Translations under genes and position numbers: made by a program
Shown here: one piece after another, positions 25,558 to 33,189 of the stretch
Layout: every line of letters starts with the position of its first letter
How positions within the stretch are numbered: position 1 is the first letter of the stretch
The notes under the pieces: generated by a model
What the model saw: only the letters and a program-made list of their open reading frames with translations
Database searches by the model: none
Told to the model about the DNA's origin: nothing
Assembly (NCBI GenBank): GCA_964405775.1
Contig: CAYOPG010000007.1
Location: 1-48,128 of the forward strand
Direction of reading: 5' to 3'
DNA length: 48,128 nucleotides
DNA from: JAAZFF01 sp964405775
GTDB lineage: Bacteria > Verrucomicrobiota > Kiritimatiellia > RFP12 > UBA3636

Positions 25558-26478
25558 ATGAACTCAGGATGGACATACAGAGACAGAATTGGCGCCCAAG
25601 ATGCGGGGACGCCTGCGATCTCTTATTATGCCGAACGATACCGTCATTCGGACGAAACGGTGTGGCGGAGGCGCATGGAGCGGGGAGAGATTCTCCGTGG
25701 CGGTGAGCGCCTTGCGCCGGAAGATATTCTTGGCGCGGGAGACGAGCTGGAATGGACCCGTCCTCCATGGGAGGAGCCCCCGGTTCCGACTGATATTCCG
25801 GTTTTATACGAGGATCATGCTGTGCTCGCGGTCGACAAACCGGCAGGGCTCCCCGTGCTTGCGAATGGGCTTTACCTCGAAAATACCTTGGTCCACATGC
25901 TACGCGACCATTGTGGTGAAGATGGCCTTCCTCCTGTTCCCGTGCATCGGCTTGGTCGTGGAACGTCGGGACTAATCCTACTGGCAAGAACCAAACACGC
26001 CCGCGAGCATCTTTGCGCGCAGTTCCGCCGGACGACTTCGAGGGACGGTGGCGAAACTCTGCGCAAAATCTACCGGACAATAACAGCGGATGTGCCTGAA
26101 TTGTCCGGTACTATCGAGATCAGTAATCCGATAGGTCCTGTGCCGCATGAGAGGCTGGGATGCGTTCATGCCGCCTCACCAAGCGGACGTCCGTCATACA
26201 GTATTTGCCGGGTGTTGAGCCGCCGCGAGGGACGGATGCTTTGGGAAGTCGAGATCGTGACCGGGCGTCCGAACCAGATCCGCATCCACCTTGCATCAAT
26301 CGGGGCGCCTCTTATAGGGGATCCGTTCTTCGGATCTGACGGACTCCCGTTGCAGGGTGTAGATGCGCTTCCCGCCGACGAAGGCTACACGTTGCGTTCA
26401 TGCTATTTGCGGTTTGTGCACCCAGACACGGGAAAGCCGTTCGAAATCACGGCGCCAATACCGCCAGAGCTTATGTGA
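25558..26478 (+). CDS. RluA-family pseudouridine synthase with altered motif II (HRLG)
   Basis: The 306-residue protein has an S4-like N-terminal segment (about 30-75) and the RluA catalytic domain: VLYEDHAVLAVDKPAGLPV near 84, then HRLGRGTSG at 130-138, and the late GRPNQIRIHLASIGAPLIGDP. In the family the fourth residue of motif II is the catalytic Asp (HRLDxxTSG); here Gly133 stands there, codon GGT at 25954-25956, one base from GAT. I recall similar HRLGRGTSG proteins in plants and some bacteria, so this may be a natural subgroup, not a mutation. Activity is uncertain. A promoter-like TTGCCT-17-TACTTT precedes the gene. Confidence 0.85.
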   Translation: MNSGWTYRDRIGAQDAGTPAISYYAERYRHSDETVWRRRMERGEILRGGERLAPEDILGAGDELEWTRPPWEEPPVPTDIPVLYEDHAVLAVDKPAGLPVLANGLYLENTLVHMLRDHCGEDGLPPVPVHRLGRGTSGLILLARTKHAREHLCAQFRRTTSRDGGETLRKIYRTITADVPELSGTIEISNPIGPVPHERLGCVHAASPSGRPSYSICRVLSRREGRMLWEVEIVTGRPNQIRIHLASIGAPLIGDPFFGSDGLPLQGVDALPADEGYTLRSCYLRFVHPDTGKPFEITAPIPPELM

Positions 26479-26507
26479 AAAAAAAGAAGAGCGCAAAATC
26501 CCTTGCG

Positions 26508-26536
26508 TTGACGCCGAAGAGTTGCATCAGTACAAT
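26508..26536 (+). promoter_or_regulatory. promoter of the GHL10-like gene
   Basis: TTGACG (26508-26513), exactly 17 bases, TACAAT (26531-26536). Transcription would start near 26543, about 47 bases before the preferred ATG at 26590. Confidence 0.6.
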
Positions 26537-26589
26537 GATGTGCATTTACTTGGGAACAAAGATTGATAAGGTGGAGATTGTACGCAGGT

Positions 26590-28539
26590 ATGGGTGTTAG
26601 GACAAGAATCTGTATTTTAATGGCGGCTGTCGCGGTGGTGGGGCAGTCTGCGGTGTCTGCGGAGCCGGAGCGGATTGTGTCGGTGGTTTACGGGCTGACG
26701 TCGCTTGGATCGCAAGATGATGCACAGTACGCTTTCAGCCGCGCGCGCAGCGTGGCGCGGACATTGGACGAGGGGGGAGTCTCAAGCAGAACTTATTCTG
26801 ACAAAGACCTGTCGAAGGCGCTTTCGCCGCCATACAAGCTCGCCCATCTTGTCTACCTTGAATCGCCATCTGCAGCACAGCTAAAGGCAATCGGGAAATT
26901 TGTAACGTCAGGTGGTAAGGTCATAGTGCATTACTCCACTTCCGAGGCGTTTGCGAAACTTATGGGCATGACACCGCCCGAGCCGACAAAATCAGGCCCT
27001 GAACGTTGGGCGAGATACAAGTTCGCGAAAAAGAGGCCTCTTCACATGCCGGAGTCTATGGCGGCGGAGGCGCCCACATACTGGCAGGTACGTCCTGCGG
27101 CAAAAACATCGTCTGTGTTGGCGCACTGGGAATATGCGTCTGGAAAGGCAGGGCCGCCGGTCGTTTTAAAGTCAGCTCATGGTTACTGGATAAGCCGGAT
27201 AATGATGGACACCGGGGATGCATCGGTTCGTAGGCGTTTTTTGGTTTCTTTAAGTGCGGACTGCGTGCCGGAAGTCTGGCGGCATGCTGCGAAAAGGCTT
27301 GATGCGGAGATATGGAAGAAGCTTGATGCGTCATCGCTTGCCGATGCCAAACGGCGATTAATCAAAGCCGTTCCCGAACGTAAAAAGGCCGCTTTGGAGA
27401 AGCGCCTTGCGGTGATGGATGGGCTTGAAGCCGGAAAGCAGGCGGATTTTGACAAAGGGCTGTTCGGCGCTTCCATGTCAAAGCTCTGGGCACTGGAAAA
27501 GGAGGCTTTGCTGGCATACTCCGCAGCCTCCGGACTAGGCGCTCAGGGAGGGATAGTGGCAGTGTGGGAACGCTCCCCCGAGGGCAGGTTTCCTGGCGAT
27601 TGGCGGAAGTCGGCGGATCTTATGTCCCGCGCGGGGATCACTGATGTGTACATAATGACGGCGGAGCTCGGGATTGCGCATGTAGCCGTTCCGGGGCTTG
27701 CGAAGTGGGGCGGTGTAAACACTGGCGGTGCAATAGCAGAGGCGGTAAAAGCGTGCCATGCGCGTGGCATACGTGTGCACGCGTGGATACCCGCGCTTTC
27801 CACCGAGAACATGCCGGGAACGGTCAGGGCGGAGTTCGTGAATCAGGGGAGGGTGTTGCGGGATTCTCGCGGTGGTGTGGTGGAATGGGCAGATCCCGGA
27901 CATTGGCGCAACCGAGAAGAGCTGGCGCGAATCGCTGTTTGGATAGCGAACAACACCGGCATGGACGGTATTCATTTCGACTATGTGCGGTATCCTCATG
28001 CGGAGTGCTCGCTAGGTTCGGCAGACAGGGCTTCTTTCGAAAAATACCTCGGCAGAAAAGTCAAGAACTGGCCGGCGGACGTCGCGGTAAAAGGCGCCGA
28101 CCGCCGCAAGTTTGAAGAGTGGCGCGCAGACAGACTTAACGGGATGATTGAATTTGTCTCGGGAAGGATAAAAAAAGACGCGCCGGGCACGGCATTTTCA
28201 GTGGCGGTTTACGGCAAATATCCGCAATGCGTGGCTAGCATCGGGCAGAACTGGGCTTTCTGGCTCAAAAAGGGCTGGGTCGATTACGTTGTGCCGATGA
28301 ATTACTCGCCTGATGTTGGGGTGGTCCGGATGCGTCTACACGAGCAGCTCATCTCTGCCGACCGAAAAAAGATTGTCTGTGGGATAGGGGTCAGTTCGTA
28401 TGAGGCGACGCTGAATGCGATGAACACCATAGACCAAATCAAAGCCGCAAAAGACGTGGGTGTGAAGGGTGTTGCGCTGTATCATATGGACAAGCGTTTT
28501 GCCGATGAAATTGCGCCTGCTCTGGAACTGGCGCGCTAA
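26590..28539 (+). CDS. secreted glycosyl hydrolase-like 10 (GHL10/DUF187-type) protein
   Basis: Starting at the ATG 26590, 649 residues. A signal peptide (MGVRTRICILMAAVAVVGQSAVSA) is followed by about 300 residues of unclear function that begin like a ThuA/DUF4159-type alpha/beta domain (LAHLVYLESPSAAQLKAIGKFVTSGGKVIVHY). A TIM-barrel domain from about 320 shows GITDVYIMTAELG, ARGIRVHAWIPALS and GMDGIHFDYVRYP. Late elements are VDYVVPMNYSPD and GVKGVALYHMD. The barrel motifs match GHL10 proteins, thought to act on cell-wall or other glycans. TTG starts at 26563 and 26578 are possible; the latter follows AAGG. Probably periplasmic or secreted; substrate unknown. Confidence 0.8.
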   Translation: MGVRTRICILMAAVAVVGQSAVSAEPERIVSVVYGLTSLGSQDDAQYAFSRARSVARTLDEGGVSSRTYSDKDLSKALSPPYKLAHLVYLESPSAAQLKAIGKFVTSGGKVIVHYSTSEAFAKLMGMTPPEPTKSGPERWARYKFAKKRPLHMPESMAAEAPTYWQVRPAAKTSSVLAHWEYASGKAGPPVVLKSAHGYWISRIMMDTGDASVRRRFLVSLSADCVPEVWRHAAKRLDAEIWKKLDASSLADAKRRLIKAVPERKKAALEKRLAVMDGLEAGKQADFDKGLFGASMSKLWALEKEALLAYSAASGLGAQGGIVAVWERSPEGRFPGDWRKSADLMSRAGITDVYIMTAELGIAHVAVPGLAKWGGVNTGGAIAEAVKACHARGIRVHAWIPALSTENMPGTVRAEFVNQGRVLRDSRGGVVEWADPGHWRNREELARIAVWIANNTGMDGIHFDYVRYPHAECSLGSADRASFEKYLGRKVKNWPADVAVKGADRRKFEEWRADRLNGMIEFVSGRIKKDAPGTAFSVAVYGKYPQCVASIGQNWAFWLKKGWVDYVVPMNYSPDVGVVRMRLHEQLISADRKKIVCGIGVSSYEATLNAMNTIDQIKAAKDVGVKGVALYHMDKRFADEIAPALELAR

Positions 28540-28646
28540 ATATCTTGACTGGAGAGTGTGTATTGTGCCATACTTGCGCGCGTCTTTACGGAATTCGGGC
28601 GTAACCCCGGCATATATCTCGCATACAAATTTTTAGACTCCCTCCA

Positions 28647-29570
28647 ATGAAAGAAATCCTCAAATGTGATCTCTGCCCGCGCATGTGCGGAGCCGACAGG
28701 CTCGCAGGTGCGCGCGGATACTGCCGTGCGGGGAATCAGGTGAAAATCTTCCGCTGGGGGCCGCACTTCGGGGAAGAACCGCCACTGTCCGGCACCAGCG
28801 GATCCGGGGCGGTTTTTTTTTCGCACTGCACGCTTGGCTGTCTGTACTGCCAAAATTTTCCGTGGAGCGCGGCGGGGGAAGGCGACGAAGTCGGGGTCGA
28901 TGGTTTGGGGAAGGTTCTGCTCGAGCTCGCCGAGGCTGGCTGCCACAATTGGAATCTGGTAACGCCAGGCCCCTGGCTTCCTTTCATTCAGGAAGCTGCG
29001 AATCGTCTGGAAAAAGATGGAGTCTCTCTGCCTTTTGTGTATAATACAAGCGGCTATGAACGGGTCGAGGTTGTCGAGCGTTATCGCGGGCTCATGAGCG
29101 TGGTGCTGACTGATCTCAGGTATGCCTCCGCCGCGGTGGCGAAAGAGGGATCTTCTGCACCCGACTATCCTGTGTTCGCGCGTGAATTTGTAAAGTGGTG
29201 TTGGAAAGAGATTGGCCCGTTGGTGGTTGATGAAGCGGATGTGGCTAAAAGTGGTGTTATCGTGAGGATCCTTGTTTTGCCCGGACGCGAATGGGAGGCG
29301 ATTTCGAATCTTGAATGGCTTGCCGAGAATGTTGGCACGGAGGTGGCAGTAAGTCTGATGTCTCAGTACACTCCGGTCTACAAAGCACTGGAAAAGGATG
29401 GTTGGAACCGCGGAGTTTCCAAGGACGAATACAGCAGGGTTGTGGATCGCTTGGAGGATTTGGGGTTTGAGAACGGCTGGGTGCAGGAATTTGGTGCTAA
29501 CGGGGCGGATGACGCTTTGCTGGGGTGCAACATGGTGCGTGGAGGAGCGTCGGTCAAGGCAGGGGCGTAG
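28647..29570 (+). CDS. radical SAM protein, PflA-like uncharacterised subgroup
   Basis: The 307-residue protein has the radical SAM cluster motif C61-x3-C65-x2-C68 (HCTLGCLYCQNF), with the YCQNF element shared by PflA-like activases. A further N-terminal set, C7, C10, C14 and C26 (CDLCPRMCGADR...GYC), could bind a second cluster or zinc, as in the subgroup of stand-alone PflA-like proteins. PGPWLPF and LPFVYNTSGYE match the SAM-binding strands. The target glycyl-radical enzyme, if any, is not in the window. The function of this subgroup is not settled. A long frame on the opposite strand is its shadow. Confidence 0.85.
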   Translation: MKEILKCDLCPRMCGADRLAGARGYCRAGNQVKIFRWGPHFGEEPPLSGTSGSGAVFFSHCTLGCLYCQNFPWSAAGEGDEVGVDGLGKVLLELAEAGCHNWNLVTPGPWLPFIQEAANRLEKDGVSLPFVYNTSGYERVEVVERYRGLMSVVLTDLRYASAAVAKEGSSAPDYPVFAREFVKWCWKEIGPLVVDEADVAKSGVIVRILVLPGREWEAISNLEWLAENVGTEVAVSLMSQYTPVYKALEKDGWNRGVSKDEYSRVVDRLEDLGFENGWVQEFGANGADDALLGCNMVRGGASVKAGA

Positions 29571-29669
29571 CCAGCGTCCACAGCGTATTTTTACAGAACA
29601 GAAACGTCGTGCTAAACAGGCGACATGGGAAAAAGGCGGCGGGATGCCGTCGGAAACACGGAGAGACAA

Positions 29670-30419
29670 ATGAGCGGTCATAGTAAATGGGCCACAATCA
29701 AGCATAAAAAGGGTGCCGCGGATGCAAAGCGTGGCAAGATGTTCAGCAAGCTCGCAAAGGAAATAACCCTTGCAGCGAAATCTGGCGGAGACCCCGCCAT
29801 GAACCCGACGCTACGCACGATAATACAGAAGGCCAAGTCCATCAACATGCCGGGCGACAACATCGACAAAGCCATCAAGAAGGGCACGGGCGAACTCGCC
29901 AGCGAGGCTCTTGAGGAGATAACCTACGAGGGATACGCATCAGGCGGCATCGGCCTCGTGGTGAATGTGCTAACGGACAACAAAAACAGAGCTGCGGCGG
30001 AAATCGGACACATTTTCAGGCGCAATGGGTCTGAGTTTGCAGCACGTGGCGCGGTGTCGCGCAACTTCGAGCGCAAAGGACAGATTATTATCGAGAAAGC
30101 CTCTGCGGAAGAGGACAAGCTCATGGAGATAGTACTCGAAGCCGGAGCCGACGACATGATCACCGATGAGGAAGGTTATGAGATTCTCACACAGCCAAAC
30201 GCCTACCAGACTGTGGCAACGGCGCTTGAAAACGCAGAAATCCCAACAGTGAGTTCCGAGGTGGCGCTTGTCCCGATGGTCACAAAACCGGTTGATGATT
30301 TGGCGAAAGTCAAATCCTTGCTTAAATTCGTCGAGGCTCTTGAGGACAACGACGACGTTCAGTACGTCTATCACGACGGAGACATCCCAGACGACCTGAT
30401 GGCTCAGGCAGAGGAGTAA
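29670..30419 (+). CDS. yebC: YebC/PmpR family protein
   Basis: The 249-residue protein begins MSGHSKWATIKHKKGAADA, the invariant YebC opening. It continues with NPTLRTIIQKAKSINMPGDNIDKAIKKGTG and YEGYASGGIGLVVNVLTDNKNRAAAEIGHIF. Family members were annotated as DNA-binding regulators and more recently tied to translation of difficult stretches; which role dominates here is unknown. The frame opens at 29625, but the ATG at 29670, preceded by GGAGAG, gives the exact family N-terminus. A terminator follows the gene. Confidence 0.95.
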   Translation: MSGHSKWATIKHKKGAADAKRGKMFSKLAKEITLAAKSGGDPAMNPTLRTIIQKAKSINMPGDNIDKAIKKGTGELASEALEEITYEGYASGGIGLVVNVLTDNKNRAAAEIGHIFRRNGSEFAARGAVSRNFERKGQIIIEKASAEEDKLMEIVLEAGADDMITDEEGYEILTQPNAYQTVATALENAEIPTVSSEVALVPMVTKPVDDLAKVKSLLKFVEALEDNDDVQYVYHDGDIPDDLMAQAEE

Positions 30420-30437
30420 CCTCTCCAGATAACAACC

Positions 30438-30469
30438 GCCCGGGTTTAAAGCCCCGGGCTTACTTTTAC
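30438..30469 (+). terminator. terminator after yebC
   Basis: GCCCGGG (30438-30444) pairs with CCCGGGC (30453-30459), followed by TTACTTTTACC. A second small hairpin, AGCCC-GTCG-GGGCT (30473-30486), sits between it and the NDK start and may affect that gene's translation. Confidence 0.6.
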
Positions 30470-30499
30470 CTCAGCCCGTCGGGGCTATACGGTGATGGC

Positions 30500-31642
30500 A
30501 TGAAAGAACTCGCATACGTACTCATAAACCCATACACGATACGCAAGTCTCGTCTCGGTGGTGTTATCGCGCGCTATTTAAGCCGAACAGACCTCAGATT
30601 CGTTGCGGCGCGTATGTTTGGCCCAAGTCGGGAGCTGGCTGAAGGATATGCGCGAGCTGTTTGGGCGCGCACCAACGGGGAGGCGGAAATCGACCGGCTG
30701 CTTTCCGAATACGTTCTTAAAGAGTACACGCCAAACCAGTCTACCGGACACCCCCACAGGTGCATGTTGCTGCTGTTCGAGGGCGAGAATGCCATCGAGC
30801 AGATCTGGAATGTAACAGGCAGCGTGACGTTGCGATGGGGCAGTGGGCAGACTATACGCGAGACTTATGGGGACTACATCAAGAATGACGATGGCGTCGT
30901 GACATATTTCGAGCCCGCCGTTCTTGTCGGCCCTACGCGGTCTTTCGTAAACGAGACCATGCGCATTCTCGGTAAATATCTGCCGACCGACTCCGGTTTA
31001 GTCAACTCGCATAACGAAGAGCAGACGCTTGTGATGCTGAAACCCGACAACTTCAGAGGTCCCTCATTGCGCGCAGGCAATATCATTGACGTGCTTTCGT
31101 CAGCAGGGCTGCGCATAATCGCGATGAAGAAGTTCTCCATGACTGTGTCCCAGGCAGAGGCGTTTTACGGTCCGGTGCAGGAAAGTCTCGTAAAGAAGTT
31201 CCCGGCATTTGGAGCGGCGCGAATCGCTTCGGCGGTTGGCAAGGAGCTGGGGCTGATTGTGACAGAAGATCAGGCAGTGGAGATGGCCAAGACTATTGCC
31301 CCGGACTTTGCCAAAAAACAATTTGAGGACATCGTGGAGTTTATGACGGGCTACAGGCCGTCAAATGTGCCCGAGAATGAGAAGGCAATCAGGGCGGGAG
31401 CTGAAAGCCTGGCGTTAGTTTACGAAGGCTTAGACGCCGTCGCCAAAATCCGCGACATATTAGGCGCGACCGACCCCGTTAAGGCGCGTCCTGGTTCAAT
31501 CCGCCGTGAATTCGGCACAAACATAATGGTCAACGCGGCTCATGCATCCGACTCGCCGGAGAACGCCGTGCGTGAGATGAACATTATCGATATTTTAGGG
31601 GATAACCTTACCCCGTACATAGAGAAATACTGTTATGAATAA
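30500..31642 (+). CDS. tandem nucleoside-diphosphate kinase-domain protein
   Basis: The 380-residue protein is more than twice the usual 135-150 residues. The C-terminal domain (about 172-380) is NDK-like: TLVMLKPDNF, VEFMTGYRP, then REFGTNIMVNAAHASDS, with the catalytic His in the NxxHASD signature. It carries an insertion of about 45 residues between SLVKKF and FEDIVEFMTG. The N-terminal domain (1-165) has a weaker NDK outline (VLINPYTIRKSRLGGVIARYL), but where the His-Ser-Asp motif should be it reads YFEPAVLVGPT, so it is probably inactive. NDK equilibrates NTP pools. The stop overlaps the aminotransferase start by 8 bases. Confidence 0.82.
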   Translation: MKELAYVLINPYTIRKSRLGGVIARYLSRTDLRFVAARMFGPSRELAEGYARAVWARTNGEAEIDRLLSEYVLKEYTPNQSTGHPHRCMLLLFEGENAIEQIWNVTGSVTLRWGSGQTIRETYGDYIKNDDGVVTYFEPAVLVGPTRSFVNETMRILGKYLPTDSGLVNSHNEEQTLVMLKPDNFRGPSLRAGNIIDVLSSAGLRIIAMKKFSMTVSQAEAFYGPVQESLVKKFPAFGAARIASAVGKELGLIVTEDQAVEMAKTIAPDFAKKQFEDIVEFMTGYRPSNVPENEKAIRAGAESLALVYEGLDAVAKIRDILGATDPVKARPGSIRREFGTNIMVNAAHASDSPENAVREMNIIDILGDNLTPYIEKYCYE

Positions 31643-32798
31643 GACAATAAGTGACATCCAACCTTCCGCCACCCTCGCAATCACCGCCAAAGCAAAGGCT
31701 CTTGTTGCCGAAGGCGTTAGTGTGTGCAGTTTTGCTGCTGGCGAGCCGGATTTTGACACGCCCGAAAACATCAAGCAAGCCGCTGTTAAGGCTCTTGCCG
31801 ATGGCATGACGAAATACACTCCCGCCCGAGGCCTCCCCGCCCTCTGCAAGGCTATTTCAGAAAAGCTGGCCACAGATAACGGTCTTGAGTACGCGCCGGA
31901 TAAGATCATTGTAAGCGGCGGAGCCAAAATGTCGCTCTCAATCGCTTTCACAGCGCTTCTCAACCCTGGTGACGAGGTTATAATTCCTGCTCCATATTGG
32001 CTGAGCTACCCAGAGATGGTGCGCCTCGCATATGGCACTCCCGTCTTTGTAAAGGGAGCCGACGCAGATGGCTTCAAGATCACGCCAGAGTTGCTGGAGT
32101 CTGCCATCACAGATAAGACCGTTGCAGTTGTGATAAACAGCCCATCAAATCCCACTGGTCTTGTTTACACTCGGGAAGAGCTGGAAGCTCTTGGCGAAGT
32201 ATGCGTTAAGCACGACCTGAAGATTGTCGCGGACGAAATCTACGAACGTATGATCTACGGTGACAAAAAACACGTCAGCATCGCATCGCTCTCCCCAGAA
32301 TTGTTCAAGCGCACGCTCACCGTGAACGGATTTTCGAAAGCATACGCGATGACAGGCTGGCGAATCGGATACGCTGCTGGTCCGGCCGATTGGATTGACG
32401 CGATGACAACAGTTCAGAGCCACAACGCCTCTGCTCCTGCGACGTTCGCGCAGTATGGTGCCGTGGAGGCGCTGCGTACGCCTGACGCGATTATTCAGCC
32501 CATGCTCGACGCTTTCGAAGCCCGCAACAATCGAATATACGAGTTGATGAGCGGCATTGAAGGCATCGAGTGCAAGCGCCCGATGGGAGCATTCTATATA
32601 TTCCCCAACATCTCTGCTTTTGGCCTTGATTCACAGGCTTTCGCCGAAAGACTGATCACGGAAAAACACGTGGCAGCGGTTCCTGGCGTATCTTTCGGCG
32701 CTGATGAAAATCTGCGTTTCAGCTACGCATGCAGGTTGGATGAAATCGAAGAAGGCCTTGCCCGGTTTAAGGAATTTTGCGCGGATTTGCGTTCTTGA
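31635..32798 (+). CDS. class I/II PLP-dependent aminotransferase (aspartate aminotransferase-like)
   Basis: The 387-residue protein has the type I fold landmarks: FAAGEPDFDTPENIKQAA near 30, YTPARGLPALCKAI near 67, and VINSPSNPTGLVYTREE (Asn-Pro-Thr-Gly) near 160-175. IVADEIYERM and the PLP lysine in NGFSKAYAMTGWRIGY (about Lys235) follow. This matches the Ib-type AspC/prephenate aminotransferase group. The exact amino donor cannot be fixed. Its ATG lies inside the end of the NDK gene. A promoter for the next operon starts only 7 bases after its stop. Confidence 0.9.
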   Translation: MNKTISDIQPSATLAITAKAKALVAEGVSVCSFAAGEPDFDTPENIKQAAVKALADGMTKYTPARGLPALCKAISEKLATDNGLEYAPDKIIVSGGAKMSLSIAFTALLNPGDEVIIPAPYWLSYPEMVRLAYGTPVFVKGADADGFKITPELLESAITDKTVAVVINSPSNPTGLVYTREELEALGEVCVKHDLKIVADEIYERMIYGDKKHVSIASLSPELFKRTLTVNGFSKAYAMTGWRIGYAAGPADWIDAMTTVQSHNASAPATFAQYGAVEALRTPDAIIQPMLDAFEARNNRIYELMSGIEGIECKRPMGAFYIFPNISAFGLDSQAFAERLITEKHVAAVPGVSFGADENLRFSYACRLDEIEEGLARFKEFCADLRS

Positions 32799-32804
32799 AA
32801 CGAG

Positions 32805-32833
32805 TTGTCATTAACAGCGTCAAGTGGTACAAT
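32805..32833 (+). promoter_or_regulatory. promoter of the sodium-pump subunit operon
   Basis: TTGTCA (32805-32810), 17 bases, TACAAT (32828-32833). The expected start of transcription is 32840-32841, which is the A of an ATG that opens a 12-codon frame. This is one of three places in the window with such geometry. Confidence 0.6.
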
Positions 32834-32840
32834 CCCAGCC

Positions 32841-32879
32841 ATGTCTAATTCAAACGGAATAGCGGGGGTGGCGCAATGA
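32841..32879 (+). CDS. possible 12-residue leader ORF (leaderless start)
   Basis: The ATG at 32841 lies seven bases after the -10 hexamer and opens MSNSNGIAGVAQ, ending at a TGA (32877-32879) that overlaps the ATG of the first small membrane protein as ATGA. It has no ribosome-binding site of its own, so it could only be translated from a leaderless mRNA. It also contains the GGGGGTG that serves the following gene. It may be a coupling leader peptide or may be a chance frame. Confidence 0.3.
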   Translation: MSNSNGIAGVAQ

Positions 32880-32986
32880 GCGTTTATTGGTCGTCGTTAT
32901 GGATCGTCGTCAGTATCACTGTCGCGGCAGCTTTTTGTGTGTTGGTAATCGCCTCTGTTGTTGCGCTTATCAAGCGAATCCGATAA
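32876..32986 (+). CDS. 36-residue single-span membrane protein, OadG-like small subunit
   Basis: This short gene encodes MSVYWSSLWIVVSITVAAAF and continues CVLVIASVVALIKRIR. It is one transmembrane helix with a basic C-terminal end, so the C-terminus should face the cytoplasm. GGGGGTG five bases before the ATG is a good ribosome-binding site. The N-terminus (MS..W...W.VV) resembles that of the next small gene, suggesting a tandem duplication. Position directly before OadB suggests a gamma-type (OadG) subunit of the sodium pump, but it is shorter than known OadG proteins and the assignment is inference. Confidence 0.55.
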   Translation: MSVYWSSLWIVVSITVAAAFCVLVIASVVALIKRIR

Positions 32987-33039
32987 GAAGTTTAGAACGT
33001 CTTCTCTCAATTACATAATGAAAAACAGGATAAATCAAT

Positions 33040-33189
33040 ATGAGTGATATATGGGCACAGACTTGGCTTGTCGTGATTCTTGGCATATTATGCGTGTTTT
33101 TGTTTTTAGCGTTTCTAGTATGGGGGATCAAGATGATGAGCGCCTACGTGGCAAAACATCCGGGCAAAGACGAGAAAGCAGGTGCGTAA
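33040..33189 (+). CDS. 49-residue single-span membrane protein, OadG-like gamma subunit
   Basis: The product starts MSDIWAQTWLVVILGILCVF, continues LFLAFLVWGIKMMSAYVAK, and ends in a charged tail HPGKDEKAGA. One transmembrane helix plus a hydrophilic C-terminus is the OadG layout, although only the N-terminal part of a normal OadG is present. IKMMSA after the helix recalls OadG. The TAA is immediately followed by the ATG of OadB. It resembles the preceding 36-residue protein at MS..W..(t/l)W.VV. It probably assembles with OadB; known gamma subunits stabilise the complex. Confidence 0.65.
   Translation: MSDIWAQTWLVVILGILCVFLFLAFLVWGIKMMSAYVAKHPGKDEKAGA

Noticed and set aside
28536..29705. Open frame of 389 codons on the minus strand
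   Set aside because: It overlaps the radical SAM gene, whose Cys motifs are clear. The minus frame shows no family features and a His/Arg/Pro-rich shadow composition.
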